Source: Nepenthes gracilis (Eukaryota; Streptophyta; Magnoliopsida; Caryophyllales; Nepenthaceae). Taken from it: a stretch of DNA of 64,000 nt. Made by a program: the position numbers and the translations under genes. Below, in pieces: positions 11,525 through 24,981 of this stretch (positions within the stretch are counted from its first letter, which is position 1; each line of letters starts with the position of its first letter). The notes beneath the pieces are model-generated. The model did not search any database, had not been told where the DNA came from, and saw only the letters and a program-made list of their open reading frames with translations. The DNA is taken from contig BSYO01000035.1 of the NCBI GenBank assembly GCA_033239525.1, positions 8,622,627 through 8,686,626 of the forward strand, read 5' to 3'.

Positions 11525-14500
11525 TGTAACACATCAATGTTTTGGATTCAAGTCAAATAGACTTTTAATCAAGGAAATTGTTTATTTATAATAATAATAA
11601 TATCCTATGAAGCCAAAAATCTATATGAAGACCTAAACTAATTTCACAAAGATCTTGGACCAATTGCATTTAAGGAAATACCAAGAAGATAATTTGATAA
11701 TTTCTTCAGTAATTGTAAATATTATTTTTAGTGTAATATTTTATTAATTGAAAATCATTTTGAATGTATTAAATATATTTTGGTGTGATTATAAGTTAAA
11801 AATTAATTAAATTAGTTTGCTAAAATGTGAAAATTAGAGGAGTCAAAACCTAGAAACATTAGTTAAGCAAAACCCTAAAATGCCCCTAAAACCTGGCTAT
11901 AAGGTGCACCTCTTTCCCCCTTTTTCCTGCTCAATCCGTTGTGTTTTATCTGAATATATAAAAGTAGAAAATGATCTCCAATTGCTAAAATTTTGGATTT
12001 TGGCCGGCTCCCTTTGGAAGCTAAAAACCCCGGTTTTCCCTTCTTTTTGTTCAAGAATCATAAGCCCCTCTTAATCCACCTTCTAACCTGATTCTCCCTG
12101 GTATTAATCTGCCACTTGCGGAGGAAAAGAAGAGAAGAAGTCAGCCTCTTTGCCCCTTGAACCGTGAGAGTGTAAAATCAAGGGTAAAACCTAGAAATAT
12201 TTGGTCTCCTATTCACCCTTTTGTCGTGTTTCCTTTTGAAAAGATGAGTTCTGAATCCATTCATGAAAAATGAAGAGGAAATCATGTTTGTGAAGTTCTT
12301 GGATGCCGTTCATGCAGGCTTCTATTGTTTGAAGGAGAAGATTTGAGATAAGTAAAAATTTTATCGTACTTTAATAATATTTTTACTTCTTTTAATTAGA
12401 TATTTTTTTCACTAATTAATGTTAACTCTAATATATTAAATGAAATGTCTTGTATTCATTTTAAACCTGCAATTCGGATTCCTCAAGAAAACCAATATGC
12501 TTAAAAAAGATATATTTGTGATTCACTTCTTATCTCTCTTGGAAATCTTATTTTTTAAGCTTTCTATCATAATATTATGAAACTTTTTCTCATCTCTTAA
12601 TCCATGTTATCTTATATTCTAGTAGGTAGATGAATGGTCTTTGAGTTATTTTAGAAGGTTTGTAAGCTTAAATTATAAGAAAAATGAGATCTTAAATTAA
12701 TGGTCCAAGTGAAAATTATCATGGCATGAAGGTAGGTTAGCCTTGGGCTTAAAAGGAGCATACTAAGAGTAAAATGTGAATGTTACAAGCCAACATTATC
12801 TTATGATTGAGATATATGGGTCTCCTAGTATTTAGAATATTTTTTATTTATGGATCTAGAACTCTGAACAAGAATTTTTCATTAGTCGTAACATAGTAAT
12901 ACATGTTAGCGTGCTAAATGATATTCTTATTATATGCTTATCTCCTAATATGTTATCATGCCATATAAGCCTCTTGATATTCAAAATCATATTTATGAGT
13001 GGATCTATAGAAGTGGGACCAAAAATCTCTTGAACTATGGGCTTAGGAGCTCTAATGAAGTGAGAAATTGTTATTTTATATGCCTATCTAATGGTTTTAT
13101 ATAGATCTACTTGTCATTTAATGATTAGATTAACTTATATTGGTAGAATTAGAAAACCAACCATAACAGCACCTGGTCAAGACCTTAGTAATAAGTAGAG
13201 GCAAAATAGTAATTTGACTAGGAATGTAAATACATAATTTTGAATCATATTTGATTAAGATAGATGTATCTCTCTAGAATATGAAGAGAAAACTAATTTT
13301 GTACTTTACACATCAAATTGACTAGATCTATAATGAAATAGAAACGTGACCGAGTGGTGTAGGGACTAAATAAGATATCCCTATGTACCTGTATATAATT
13401 TAAATGATGGTATTTGGTAGAACTTGGATCTACCTTGTAATTTATGTACTAAGTGCAAAAGAGAGAGTAGTCTTCTTTTGGTGGAAAAGGGTAGTTGGTT
13501 ATGGTCCTTAGAGGCCTTAGTCAGGTGATTACCTTGCTATTTTATGTTATAAAATAATCTAGTGGGAAATCTTAAAAGTTTTGATAATCTAAATATATAA
13601 TATAAGATCTCAGATGTGTAAGGGCCTTTTCCTTTAGTGGCCGAGTGGTAGACCAAGTATAGAAAAATTAGGTGTTTTATTTAGTGTAAATATATCCTCG
13701 AGGTGTTTAATGATGATCAGGGTTAGATAACCTTATGTTGATTTTTATAAAATAAAAGTTAACTGTATAGAGAAGTGAGGAGGTGCTCACGTATGGATAT
13801 TCGTTGTTAGCCTTTCTTTTGATTTGATAGATGTTTATATTCCTTACTATCTTACTTTATTATTTACTCTATAATTAGTTAGAAAAATTTGTATGAAAAT
13901 ATCATGGTATCAAGGAATGTAAATCTAGATAACTGTGTTATAGTCTATAATCATAGAACATCTATTTCATATTTGGTGGATTAAGGTCTATATTTCGTGA
14001 ATGGATACTTATAGTCATATGACCATCATATGATATGTTATTGAGGGATATCATGGCCAAAAATGCCAAGATCAACATGTTTAGCGAAATGAGGATTCTC
14101 TATTCAGAGAATTATGGATTTACTAAAGCTAGTTTGTATATAGAGAGTTAGGACTTCGCTTAGGCTAGTATCTATATTGAGAGTTGGGGATTGTTGCATA
14201 GGATTTGATTGACACATTTGTACACTAACAATCGAGGGATAATGGATTTGGTCGTATATCAAATTTATGAGTGTTCATTACCTTGTGATAGTTATCTAAC
14301 TGTTGAGGAAGTAAATAAATGGCTTTTGGTTTACAGTGATAGAATAAAATTTGATAAATTTGTTAAATTATCTCTTACAGTAAAGATATCTATTATGACA
14401 GGTTCAGTGAAAATTATATTTTTATTGAGATTTAGATTTTGTGGAATCCCAATTGTATTTGTGATATTTGGTTTCAATGGAACTTATCAATTTAGTACTC

Positions 14501-15000
14501 TTTGCAGATGCTCTTGAGTCATAGTTACAATAGTTGGTAGAGTTTTAGATAGAGTATTGTTGAGTCTTCTATCCATATTGCTGATATTGCATGCCTTGGT
14601 AATGTCTATCTAAGATGATTATGATTTATATTATATTATTAATTATATTACGTGTTAAATATTTCACTTATCTTTATATTTTGTATACTCTAGATTAGTG
14701 TCAGGCGAATAGAACTAGTCGGCGATCAAATTTAGTTGGGTTGCTTACATGATGAGGATTTTGGAGTTTAGATGCCTTATGGAGAGTTGGTGAATATTTA
14801 CTTCTATAAACATTATTAGTTTTGAGAAATTGTTCTCAAGGGTTATGCCTTTATTATTGATGGTAATATATGATTAATTTTATTATTTTATAATTATTTT
14901 TATGAGAATTATTTATTATTACTAATGAAATTTTCTTTATAAGGTTAGTTATGATAATGATTCATATAATTTTGGAAGTTAATGTGATGATTTGGGTTTG
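11525..15000 (+). mobile_element. Long-LTR-like non-coding element, copy A2
   Basis: Begins TGTAACAC at 11525 and runs to roughly 15000. It shares ordered landmarks with the copy near 15904-19430. One is ATAGTCATATGACCATCATATG at ~14010, which resembles TTAGTCATATGAGTATCATATG at ~18367. Others are TTTGTGGAATCCC at ~14437 against TTTTGAGGAATCCTGG at ~18870, and GGCGATCAAATTTAG at ~14722 against GCCGAAGATCAGG at ~19128. There is no open frame longer than ~100 codons and no retroelement protein. The right boundary is a guess because no terminal repeat or target duplication could be paired. Confidence 0.5.
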
Positions 15001-15903
15001 TGATTATTGACCAGGTTTAGGTCTCTATAGTTTCAGCCAATGTTCAAACCTTGCATAGTAATCTAGTTAGCATTTGAACAACGTTTAAACATCACAATAC
15101 TAATAGCTATATCCGTGTATTCCATGCTTAAATATCATTTATTTCTTATTTTATGTTGTTTATAATTACTATACACTTGTAAATCATTAGACCTTAGCAT
15201 AGAAATCTTTTATATTTCAATTATATTGCTTATCATTTATAAATCAGTGGATTTTTGGAATGTTTGACAGCATACAACTGGTGTGTGAATTGCATTTGAA
15301 TGCTAGGAACAGAGAGTAATTCAGTAAATTTATAGCCCTAGACACGTTTTCTTAAGGGTACATCTGGTGGATGTGTTCTCCGTAGGCTATGAGTTTTAGA
15401 TCTTAAGTCTAGTGATAAAATGGTAACATTGCAAAAGAATAGGAGCCTACGTTTAACTGGCATGTGAGAAAGTGGTGAAACGTCTAATGCAGTTTGGGAT
15501 AGATTCGAGTTTCGGAAAAAATACGCAGGTAAGAGATCCAATATGATGTATTCTTACTATTTTATGGATCTAATAGATTAGACCGTGGGTTTGGGTGTTG
15601 TGTAGACCTCATGATAGGGGTAGGCCTCGGCATGCAAAATGTGCAATGCAGCGTTCGAACATTAAAGGACTCAGTTATTCAAATCTCCCTAGAATTTTTA
15701 CATCAGCGGTAGGGTGATTGACATAGTGTGAATTTTAGGGTCTTAGACAATTGTGGACCAAACTTGGGTATCAAATGAAAAGTTTTTTTTTTTTTTTTTG
15801 TAAGTTAGACGCCTTACCGTCAAATGGAGAGTATTTAGAGTACTTAGGAGTATTTTCTTATACTTCATCAGTGACGCCATCTTTTATGAAACCCTTGGAT
15901 ACA
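15001..15903. other. Spacer between two long-LTR-like copies
   Basis: No coding or element boundary that I can support. Contains a T run at 15783-15799. It may be the internal or 3' flank of the preceding element. Confidence 0.3.
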
Positions 15904-18900
15904 TGATTTAATATCCCAAATTTTTATCCTATTTAATTGGGATTATGATTATTTTGGATAATTTAAGTGTGATAAAACTTAATTAAATATTATAAAATTT
16001 TGAATATATTTGAATTAGTTTGGCTAATACCTGAAATGTGCCCGTGCAATCACCCAGGTATTGATTTGGGTTTTGAAATAAAAAAACAAAAAATATATAT
16101 AATAATAATATTAATATTATATAAAAAACTGAAGAAAAAAGAATAAGGAGAAGAAAGCAAAATCGGGGGAGGGTTTCAGGAGAAGAAAAAAAAGAGGAGA
16201 GAGAGAGAGGGCTGAAGGGGTGGAGAGAGAAGGAAGAAACCGAGGTCTCCGTGTCTGATTCCGATTTCGAGCTCGTTAAAGATATATAGCTTGGGTTGAG
16301 AGAAGTGCACTCACACCCTTTTCATTCTCTCTTTTTTATTTTCGTTTGATTCCCATCGGGTATTATTATTCCGATACTCGACTCATATACATTTTGTGAA
16401 ACCCGTGATTTAAGCATACATATATATTGATTTTATATCCAATTTCTTAATTTTTAACCGGTTTTTGCACTGAAATCCTAACCCACCTAGATGCCTTTAC
16501 CTTCCAATTTTTAAGATTTTTGTATAAATTGGCTCTAGAATATCATTACTCATACATTGTGTATGCTAATTTATCGATTGAATATCCGATTTAATAATTT
16601 TATGTGAAATTACATTCGTCGGAACCCTAGCCTATGCCCAAACCTCGTTTAACCGATTATTTTGAATTTTATATATAATTTGACTTTAGATAATGAAAAT
16701 CCATGTCTTGAATATGATCATTTACCGATTGGGTATTCAAATTTTCAAGTTTTGTCGGGTTTTATACATACGGGACCCAATATCCACGCCAGACATTATT
16801 CACTCGATAAATTTGAAGATTTTTACATAATTCTACTTTGTTTAATTGGTATTTAGATTACATATAATTGTATATGTTTAGTTGTATATTTCAAAAATAT
16901 TATTGTGAATCGTTTGTGAAAGAATTATTATCTGAAAGTTCTAAAGTTATATTTATCCCGATGTGACAAGAATCTCCTAATTTTTTTCATACTTATGTTA
17001 AATTGTACATATGTTTAAAGTCATAAGAATACTAAGCAAATGATAATATGTTCTGTATCTAAGAAAAATGAGAATTTTGTAAAGTATAAGAAGGGAATGC
17101 CATATTTGATATGTTTATGATTCATTTTCTCGGAGTAAGAATTTTGTATAAGAAATTTAGTAAATTTTTCTTTAAAGAATAAGAAATGATAAAACCTGGA
17201 CCACGAATTTTTATTTCAAAGGATAATATTCCTGACATACTATAGATATTATAGTAAAAATTTACGTATTATTCTGGCCGTGTATTATATTAGGTGATAT
17301 TTCTTAGCATATCTTAAGATGTTATTGTAAAAATACGATGAATGCCTCAGGACTACGGGAAATATGTGACATATGTGATATGGCCCCATATATCGGGTTA
17401 AAGGTATACCGCTCACCACGGGGTGTTAAATGACGTGGGTTGCGCCTTAGAATGTGTGAAACTATACACATTTCTTTTCCCATTCTATCGCACCTTTAGT
17501 TGGCAAGGCCTACTGGTTATAATCCATAAAAGTAAAAAAAAAATTTACGCATGTTATTGAACCCTAAAAGAAAAAAATAAAATATAAAAAATTATTTATA
17601 TTTCAGAAATGTATTTGTTCACGTTTCATATTATGTATCATATATCATGCTCCTATCCCCTTTCCAATTTTATTTTGAATATATTGTATATTATCCTTAA
17701 TTATATTACACTTGTTAAACAGTTTGCTCACCCACGCTAATTTTTTCCTTCCAGATGTGTACGCCCTTATATTTAATGAGATTGAGTAGAGTTTAGGAGT
17801 TGGATAAGTTATAGATCTCGATAGAAGAGCCTTTTGGGACTTCATTTTGTGATTTTTGTATGAGATGGAATATTTTGTATTATTTTGAGATGGTTATATA
17901 TATCGATGTATGTGTGTGATGATAATGTATACGTAGTATAATTTTCGCTATATCTGATAGATGTATGTGCTTTCACAGATTTTTATGGTTAATTGTGAAT
18001 ACCTAGTGACATCTTGTCTGAGTTGACATTATACCAATAGTCATGACGTTAGTGTCACATGTTAATTGTGACTTTGGATCCTATATTTTGTGAATTGTGG
18101 ATTATATGGTTGTTATATAGGAATTTGTATATGTTTTGTATTATGCCGACGACCGTATTATAGTCAAAATTTTATTAGATTTTCGGTTTAAAATATGGTA
18201 CGTCATACATAAGTCATCTTAATTATCCATAATTGGTAAAGGAGGCCATTAAAAATAGTATAGTATTATAGAGTATGAGACCTGTGAAGTTGTGATGCAA
18301 TATATGATTATTTAATATCTAATTCATATTCTGGTGAATCGATATCTAGATTTTAGAGGATTTTTAGTCATATGAGTATCATATGGTATAATATCAAAAG
18401 ATATCATGATAATGGATATTGAGTATTGACATGTATGAGCAAGAGATTCCTATATCCAAAATGAGCAAAAACAATTTCAGTGGACCATTCCTATAACCGG
18501 GTTGGGCAAATGGAATTGATAGAACCGATGCTAGTTTCTAGACCCTGAACGGATGAAGGGAATATGAGTGTGCGATTCGATGCTTGATTGAACAAGGGAA
18601 ATAATTAGAATAAATGTGGTTTTTTATACCTGGATTAGTCAAAGGAAATCTAAAAGGATAATTCTTATACCCAAGGTAGACAAAGGAAATTGTCACATGT
18701 CAAACTCAGTATTATTAGATACCCTTATGTTATAAACCTAGTTGTCATGGGTGGAAATATATACATTTGGTTCTATGAGATTGTTCATGTCCTTGTATGA
18801 TATAATAATTTCAATTGATATAGGTTTGATAAAACTTATAGTTTTCAGTGATTTTTATATTTTGAGGAATCCTGGTCATATTGATAACTTCTCAAGTTTG

Positions 18901-19430
18901 GGGTAGCCCTTGATAAATCGATCCTTGCTATATTAGTGAGTCATAATTTTGATGTATTATAAAGTCTCAGATAATTTTATTGTATTATTTTGACTATTAC
19001 ATATTATGATATTATCATCCAAAATTATTTTATATTAATACTGTATTATTGGTTATATTTTTTACTAAACTTTCAACTTATTTTTATATTTTATTGACTT
19101 TAAAATAGTGCATCATTATAGAGCAGGCCGAAGATCAGGAGTTACTATGGAGACTACATATAGATGATCTTGGGCTATAGCAATTTTTAAATTGGGAGTT
19201 TGCGATGATTTATTTTATGATAGTAGAGGCATTTAGATCTTATTAGAGGTTGCATTCCTTTGGTTTTGGATATATGGGGCATTTTATTTTTCCTTGTGTT
19301 TTGAGTTAAATTTTTAATAGTTAGTTTTATCATTATAGATTTTATAAATGTTTCATTTATTATAGATTTTATAATGAGTATTTATTATTTAGTTTTTTGT
19401 GTTAGTGGTCTGATGAATGCTGAATTTTGT
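15904..19430 (+). mobile_element. Long-LTR-like non-coding element, copy B
   Basis: Starts near TGATTTAATATCCCAAAT, a decayed form of the TGTAAYRCCCGAAT start seen intact on the minus strand at 63615. A GA-rich leader lies at 16130-16240. GCTCACCC (17725) followed by a pyrimidine run ending CTTCCAG (17754) is shared with copies C and D. The last ~1.1 kb matches A2. No protein is encoded. The 3' limit is approximate. Confidence 0.55.
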
Positions 19431-19553
19431 ATTTTTATTTTTATTTAATTTTTATTATTTTTAGTAATTTTTGTATAAATTGAGTGATTGAATCATATAT
19501 TTTAATTATGTAGGTTTTATTTTTCAAATAAAAATTTTTAAATAAAGTATATA

Positions 19554-19600
19554 GATTGACTGTTTGAAACTGTTATTGTTGCCAATCTACACAGTCAATC
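19554..19600. other. Short perfect inverted repeat (hairpin)
   Basis: GATTGACTGT (19554-19563) is mirrored exactly by ACAGTCAATC (19591-19600) with a 27-base loop. It could be a small foldback or decayed inverted-repeat element; nothing else supports a function. Confidence 0.5.
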
Positions 19601-19710
19601 GAAAAAATATGAAAAAGAGGAGCATAATTAAATTTTTTACTGTTATATATAAATATATACATATTAAAAAAAGGGAAAAAAGTATATATTTATAAAAAAA
19701 CAAAAAGAAA

Positions 19711-19712
<2 letters not shown>

Positions 19713-19747
<35 letters not shown>
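19713..19747. repeat. (AT)n microsatellite
   Basis: About 17 uninterrupted AT units. Confidence 0.95.
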
Positions 19748-19749
<2 letters not shown>

Positions 19750-19847
19750 TGGCAGTATACAGATTCGGGGGGTATCCTTCACCAGAGAGGCAAAAGACGG
19801 TCCAACGCAGAATCAGGGCAGTCCGATTGTATAATATAGCGTGACCC

Positions 19848-20057
19848 ATCCGATTTTAAATTTAATTAGATAGTCTACGAATATTTAACCCGTGTTATAA
19901 TATTAACTATCTGATTTTAAAATTGATTGGACGGATGAGGTTAAATATTTTAGTAAAAACTCTTGGCCTTTTGTTGCTTCAGATCCGATGGCCACGATCT
20001 TAGTGTACAGTAATCCTAAGATTTTAAACTGAATAGAAAAACGACCGCCATTTTTAT
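19848..20057 (+). promoter_or_regulatory. Upstream region with imperfect palindromes, arm 1 of an inverted duplication
   Basis: Holds CCATCCGATTTTAAATTTAA near 19848 and, about 60 bases on, its inverted counterpart CTGATTTTAAAATTGATTGG. The same region in inverted orientation lies at ~35000-35180. A CT-rich leader follows at 20057-20108. A role as promoter of the downstream exon is inferred only from position. Confidence 0.4.
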
Positions 20058-20181
20058 TTTCTTTCTCCTATCCTCTCCTCTGCTCTCCTCTTCTCTCCTT
20101 TCTCCTCTCCATCTTCAATCTGTTCTCCGGTAACCCAAATCTGCACGCTTGAGAGAGAGACAGGGACGACGAGAGAGAACC

Positions 20182-20338
20182 ATGGCTGAAGATAAGATTC
20201 ACTGCACTGCTGGTCTTCTCTCATCAAGTGTTGGAGCCATGGCCGAAGCTTCCGGAACATTCTACGGCATGCTAATCCCTCGCCTCTCCAAAACCCTTCA
20301 GATTCTCTCTCCTCCTCAAAATGAAGCTATCGAAGTCT
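20182..20338 (+). pseudogene. First exon of an unrecognised gene, copy 1
   Basis: A CT-rich leader and a purine-rich stretch precede ATG at 20182 in a good plant start context (ACCATGG). The frame encodes 52 residues (MAEDKIHC... to ...PPQNEAIEV) and meets a GTAAGT donor at 20339. I do not recognise the protein. The inverted copy at 34652-34823 confirms the conserved core FYGMLIPR..QTLQILSPPQNEAIE, so this was probably a real coding exon; the N-terminal part differs by indels between the copies. No convincing second exon follows: the next coding trace downstream is a broken E2 exon at 21705. It is either a truncated gene or a 5' fragment of a chimeric one. Confidence 0.5.
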
Positions 20339-20984
20339 GTAAGTCCTCCCATGTAGAACTTAATATGAAGCTTCGGCCCATACTAAATTAATTTTACTTT
20401 GTTTTTAAATAATGGTCACTTGTTTCTTTGGCATATAAAATCAATTAGTAAAATGAATGTAATGAATGCAACTGTTCCTTGAATGCTTGTGAATCATGGC
20501 TGACCTTGTGCACATAGTTGAAATCTGGTTGTTAGTCGCCAGTTTTCCTTTTCATCTGCATCTGAAATTATTCCCTCTCTTGATATCCACAGCCACTTTT
20601 CCTTATCAAAGTTAAAATCTTGTTGTTAGTCACCGATATTATTCCGTGGGAAACGATTATTTTGTGTCGGAATTGAAATAGTAGAAAGACCGAGCTTCAT
20701 GCTCTGCTGAGCGTTCAGCCGTTTCAACAGTAAGGAATGAATTGGGAATTGGGTGTGTGAAGGGAAGATAATGATGAACTGGGGTGATAATGTGTACGTA
20801 TAAATACACGGGTGAGTGTAATTGTGTAAAAATGTAAATATATGTGTATTTGGGAAGTATACGTCTGGACATTATGTGTATGTGTATATATGTGTATATG
20901 ACTTGCCAAAAAAAAGTATATATGTGTATATGATGATTAGACATGACCCTTCATAATTCTGCACTATGTTGACTTCTTAGGATC

Positions 20985-21370
20985 AATCATCTAAGTTGCT
21001 GTGCAGCTGAAAGAAATACCGCATAAATACCTACGATAATAAAGAAAAACACGGAAAAGAAAAAATGGAGCTTATATCCTCAAGCATGCATTTCCCACTT
21101 GAATCACTTAAATGTCTCTCGATGGTCTGTGTGCAAGGGGGGTGATTTTCCTTGTAATTATCCATTTTCCCTGACTATCCATTCAAACCACTCACATCAC
21201 GTTAACCTTTCAGCAATCACCTGAGTGGCTGTGGCTGTGGCTGTGTAGCTGAAAGAAATATTGCATGTCACCTACCATGTTGAAACAAAATAATGATGAA
21301 AAATCTAGAATATGTGACCTGATCGATGCATTTTTTGCTTGGTCCCATGAATGTCTTATATGTTGTTATG
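20985..21370. repeat. Diverged direct duplication, two copies
   Basis: About 20985-21130 and 21217-21370 share AGCTGAAAGAAATA followed by ACCTAC and, further on, a CATG..CACTTGAATC / CATT..GCTTGGTCCC block with AATGTCT. The period is about 235 bases. Non-coding. Confidence 0.5.
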
Positions 21371-21691
21371 TACATTCTTTAATGGAGGTCTTTTAGTTAG
21401 ACTTGCTTTCCTGACAAAGGATGTACCTATATATTGTGGCTTTGTGCTGGACTTCTTGATGACGTGATTAGGATTCCGGACTGGCATGGCTAGTCACACA
21501 GGATTTCATGTAATATTTAAGCCTTATATTACGTGTGGACTATGAAGAGTGCTACTTGGCAGTCACCCAACCCATTTTCAGTTCCATTTCATGAATTTAT
21601 CAATGTGATTCTTCCAGATTTTTAAATTCTGATGGATGAACAAGTTGTCTTGTTAAGTATTTTTACAATACTACTCCTGCGATCTTTGTGA

Positions 21692-21847
<156 letters not shown>

Positions 21848-22479
21848 TGACAACCTCCTAGAATCATCGATGCATGGCGTTACAAAAAAAAAAAAAAAAT
21901 ACCTTTATCTTTGCATGATGTATTTGCATGAAGTCTTGACCGTTTTTATTCAGTAATTAGCTGGTAATTGTACTGGAAAATGACATATCCTTAGTGCATC
22001 GATTCCGTCTTTTGCTCTTGCTTGACTGAGAAATTGTTTCGGCATTATTATGCTATCTTTAGTTCTAAATCCGATACTTGAGTTGCAGGATGAATTAGCA
22101 GTATGCAGTGAGTTTAGGGATTGCCAATAGATTTAAGGTAACCTTGGAATGCATTAGTGGACTTATTAGTGTTGCTGTTATTCTGAAATTTAATCCACCT
22201 TGTGCATGGGATAATAATCCTAAGCCAAGATCATATTTTCTCTGGTCATAAATATATCTTCTTTGCATATATTTGGAGTTTTAGTAGGTCTTTTGTGCTT
22301 CTCATGGTAGACGAATTGTGGCAAAAAGTAGGGAATGCCAAACATTGTTACCATATTATTCTTGGACACTGTAAATTTGTAATAGCCACTTATGAATGAG
22401 GACCAAAACTAAGAAGTAAAAATTAAGAATTCCTAAATTAAAGTGAAAGGATAAGAAAATTTGACCAAAGATTGTTCAA

Positions 22480-23752
22480 CAGGTAACATTCTTAGATCTG
22501 CCACAAATATTGCGGTGGAGATTTGAGGATAACCTGGCCCCGTATCCTGGCCGCTTAGTGAAGCGAGTGATGTTCTTGACAAGTCTTAGGAAGTTACAAT
22601 GGTAATCAATGATAACTCCATCTACGAAGTGATACATGGTCTGCCTTCATCGGGGCATTACTATGGAGGACAAGAACCAAGAATCTAATATCATCTTGGT
22701 CCTCGGGATGTAAATAAGGAGGAATCATGTGATTATGAATGAGAAAAAAAGAACTAAGAATCTAAGATCATCCTGGTCCTCGGAATGTAAATAATGATGA
22801 AACATGAGATGATGCATGATGATGAAAGAACAAGAACTATGACCTTTGATTGTGTGGAGTAATACAATCTATTCTCGATTATTCGTTCCCTTAACTAGTA
22901 GGGTTTACTAGCCCTGATCCCTCAAGATAAAATAATAAGAGGGAAAAATAAGTGAAAGAAAAAACAAAACAAACAAAGATAAGACTTGACTATAGCTCAC
23001 ATTTGTGCATTAGTTCATGCCTTGCATCGTTCGTATTATTTACTCGAATCTCATCTTTTCGATCTTTGTCTTATAAAATACTTTTATATAAAAATTTACA
23101 TGTCGTTATTATGATACCTTGCTGAGCCTACTGCTCACCCCTCTGCTGTTTTTATTTTTTTCCTTCCAGATAACCCTGATGAGCTGATACTTGATAAAAA
23201 GGAGTGGAGATAGGGCTTAGCTGCAGGAAGAGTTGCTGAATTTTGAAGACTTGTAATATTGTAGTTGTGTTAATGTATGTACATAATAATGGTTTATGTT
23301 TTTCAATGAATATTGTAAACCTATGACATACCATGTTATATCTACTGTCGTGGAGATAGTTATGCTTTCGTAGGTATGATTGTTGGGTTTGTACAAATCC
23401 TTAGAAGGCATCTCCCTTTTGATCCAATATAGTGGCTGAGAGTACTATGTTGAAGCCACAAATGAATGGGATGAACATTGTGATCCGGTGTGAACGTATG
23501 GATTTGTTGTTGAGATGTAATGGATGGGTTGTGGATGTCTGATTGGATAAATTTTGAAATTTATTTATTTATATGTTATGTACAGGGTTTTCTGTACAGG
23601 TTGTATGTATGGTTTTCCTCCATTTATAGGGAAGATTTTGGCAAATTTTTTTACAGAAATTAATTTATTAAATTAATAGTATATGAGTTTTTTGGTTAAG
23701 TATGTTATTAACGGAAGGGTCACAAGAAGGGTTGTGACCCGTTCTGTTACAC
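22480..23752 (+). mobile_element. Long-LTR-like element, 5'-truncated copy C
   Basis: Contains GCTCACCC at 23133 and a pyrimidine run ending CTTCCAG at 23169, as in copies B and D. It ends GGGTTGTGACCCGTTCTGTTACA-like sequence at 23752, the expected counterpart of the TGTAAC start. The left limit is unclear. Non-coding. Confidence 0.5.
22670..22820. repeat. Two direct copies of ~72 bp
   Basis: Each copy runs from AAGAACCAAGAATCTAA / AAGAACTAAGAATCTAA through ATCATC.TGGTCCTCGG to ATGTAAATAA. Local tandem duplication inside copy C. Confidence 0.7.
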
Positions 23753-24234
23753 TCTTAACTTAGAAAAATATTGTTGTGTATGATATAGACATAGGCCTTT
23801 CTTCTTTCGTTGTCTTTCTATTTATCCGTTTAAGAACATTTTCACATTTGTAAGCTCAAAAGTTCTAAACGCTGTTTTAATGTGCTTGATGTAGGGATCC
23901 CTCGTATAACTTCTCTGGAGATTTTCACCAATCATTCAATTCATTGTCCAACCTTTCAACACTGTGAGTGATTTAAAGGGCTAATAGAAGCCATTGATGG
24001 CCAACTTCTCAATTATCAGGGGTGTTGTTCATCGGCCATCTCAGGCAAACAAAAGCAGTTTGACTGTCGGGTTTGTTATTGAGATAGTATTAATTTCTAC
24101 AGCAAACAAACTGAAATTTATAATTTATACCAGTTAATTTCATAGAAAATTATTTCTCTGTTAATTTTATTAAAGAAATTGTTGTTTACTTGTTAATTTA
24201 TTTAAGTTTATATGATATGCTATTATGTATGTCA

Positions 24235-24265
<31 letters not shown>

Positions 24266-24611
24266 TTGGTATTAGGGACTTCATTTAAAAATAAAGGGTT
24301 ATTTAAGTAAACATTAACCATCTACTATGCTTAGGTTAGGGTAGTTCATTTTTTATGTGATGTTCATAACTTATTGTATGATTGTTTTATCATATACTAT
24401 TTTTGTACGTTCTATCTCAGATTTGTACGCGTATAGTTATCTTAATAATTCACAAATATAATAATTTTATTTTATTTTGATATTAAATATACAGAATCAA
24501 GCAAATTGATGTAAAAAGATAAAGAATATAAAGAGATTTGACATTTTATTTATACTATTTTAACAATACTTATATGTAATTCTCATATTATACTTTATTT
24601 ACTCAAATAAT
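23753..24611. other. Non-coding spacer with (TC)n microsatellite
   Basis: No gene seen. A (TC)n run lies at 24238-24265. The right end is the target site of the copia at 24617. Confidence 0.6.
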
Positions 24612-24616
24612 ATTTG
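24612..24616. repeat. Target-site duplication ATTTG (left)
   Basis: Identical to 29987-29991 on the other side of the copia element. Confidence 0.95.
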
Positions 24617-24981
24617 TGTAAGAAATGAAAACCTAATCGAAGAACAGGAGGAAGACGAAGACGAGGGAGGCGACGAAGAGCCTTCAGGAAGGAATCAGCT
24701 TTCCTTCATCGAAAAGAGAACGAAGCATTGGAACGGATGAAAAACTGAGCGCAATAAATGCGCGTTTAATTTCTTGCAGAAATTAGAATGATTACAAACA
24801 GTGAAGAGCGTGTATTTATACACGCAAAAATACATACCTATATACAACGGTAAAGAAAACACATGCCAAAAATAAAATATACACTATCATCCCTAACATG
24901 ACAAAAAAATAAAATACTACCTAAAATAAAAATTACAATCCAAAAATGTTAATATTTAATATTTATTAATTATTTTTAATA
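24617..24981 (-). repeat. 3' LTR of the 24.6-kb copia
   Basis: 365 bp, nearly identical to 29621-29986. It carries a TATA motif inside a perfect palindrome: GCGTGTA, TTTA, TACACGC at ~24808-24825. Confidence 0.97.

Noticed and set aside
13639..13660. tRNA box A-like GGCCGAGTGGT (also ACCGAGTGGTGT at 13349)
   Set aside because: No box B, acceptor stem or cloverleaf follows, and both occur inside the long-LTR-like element; a coincidental or repeated element motif.
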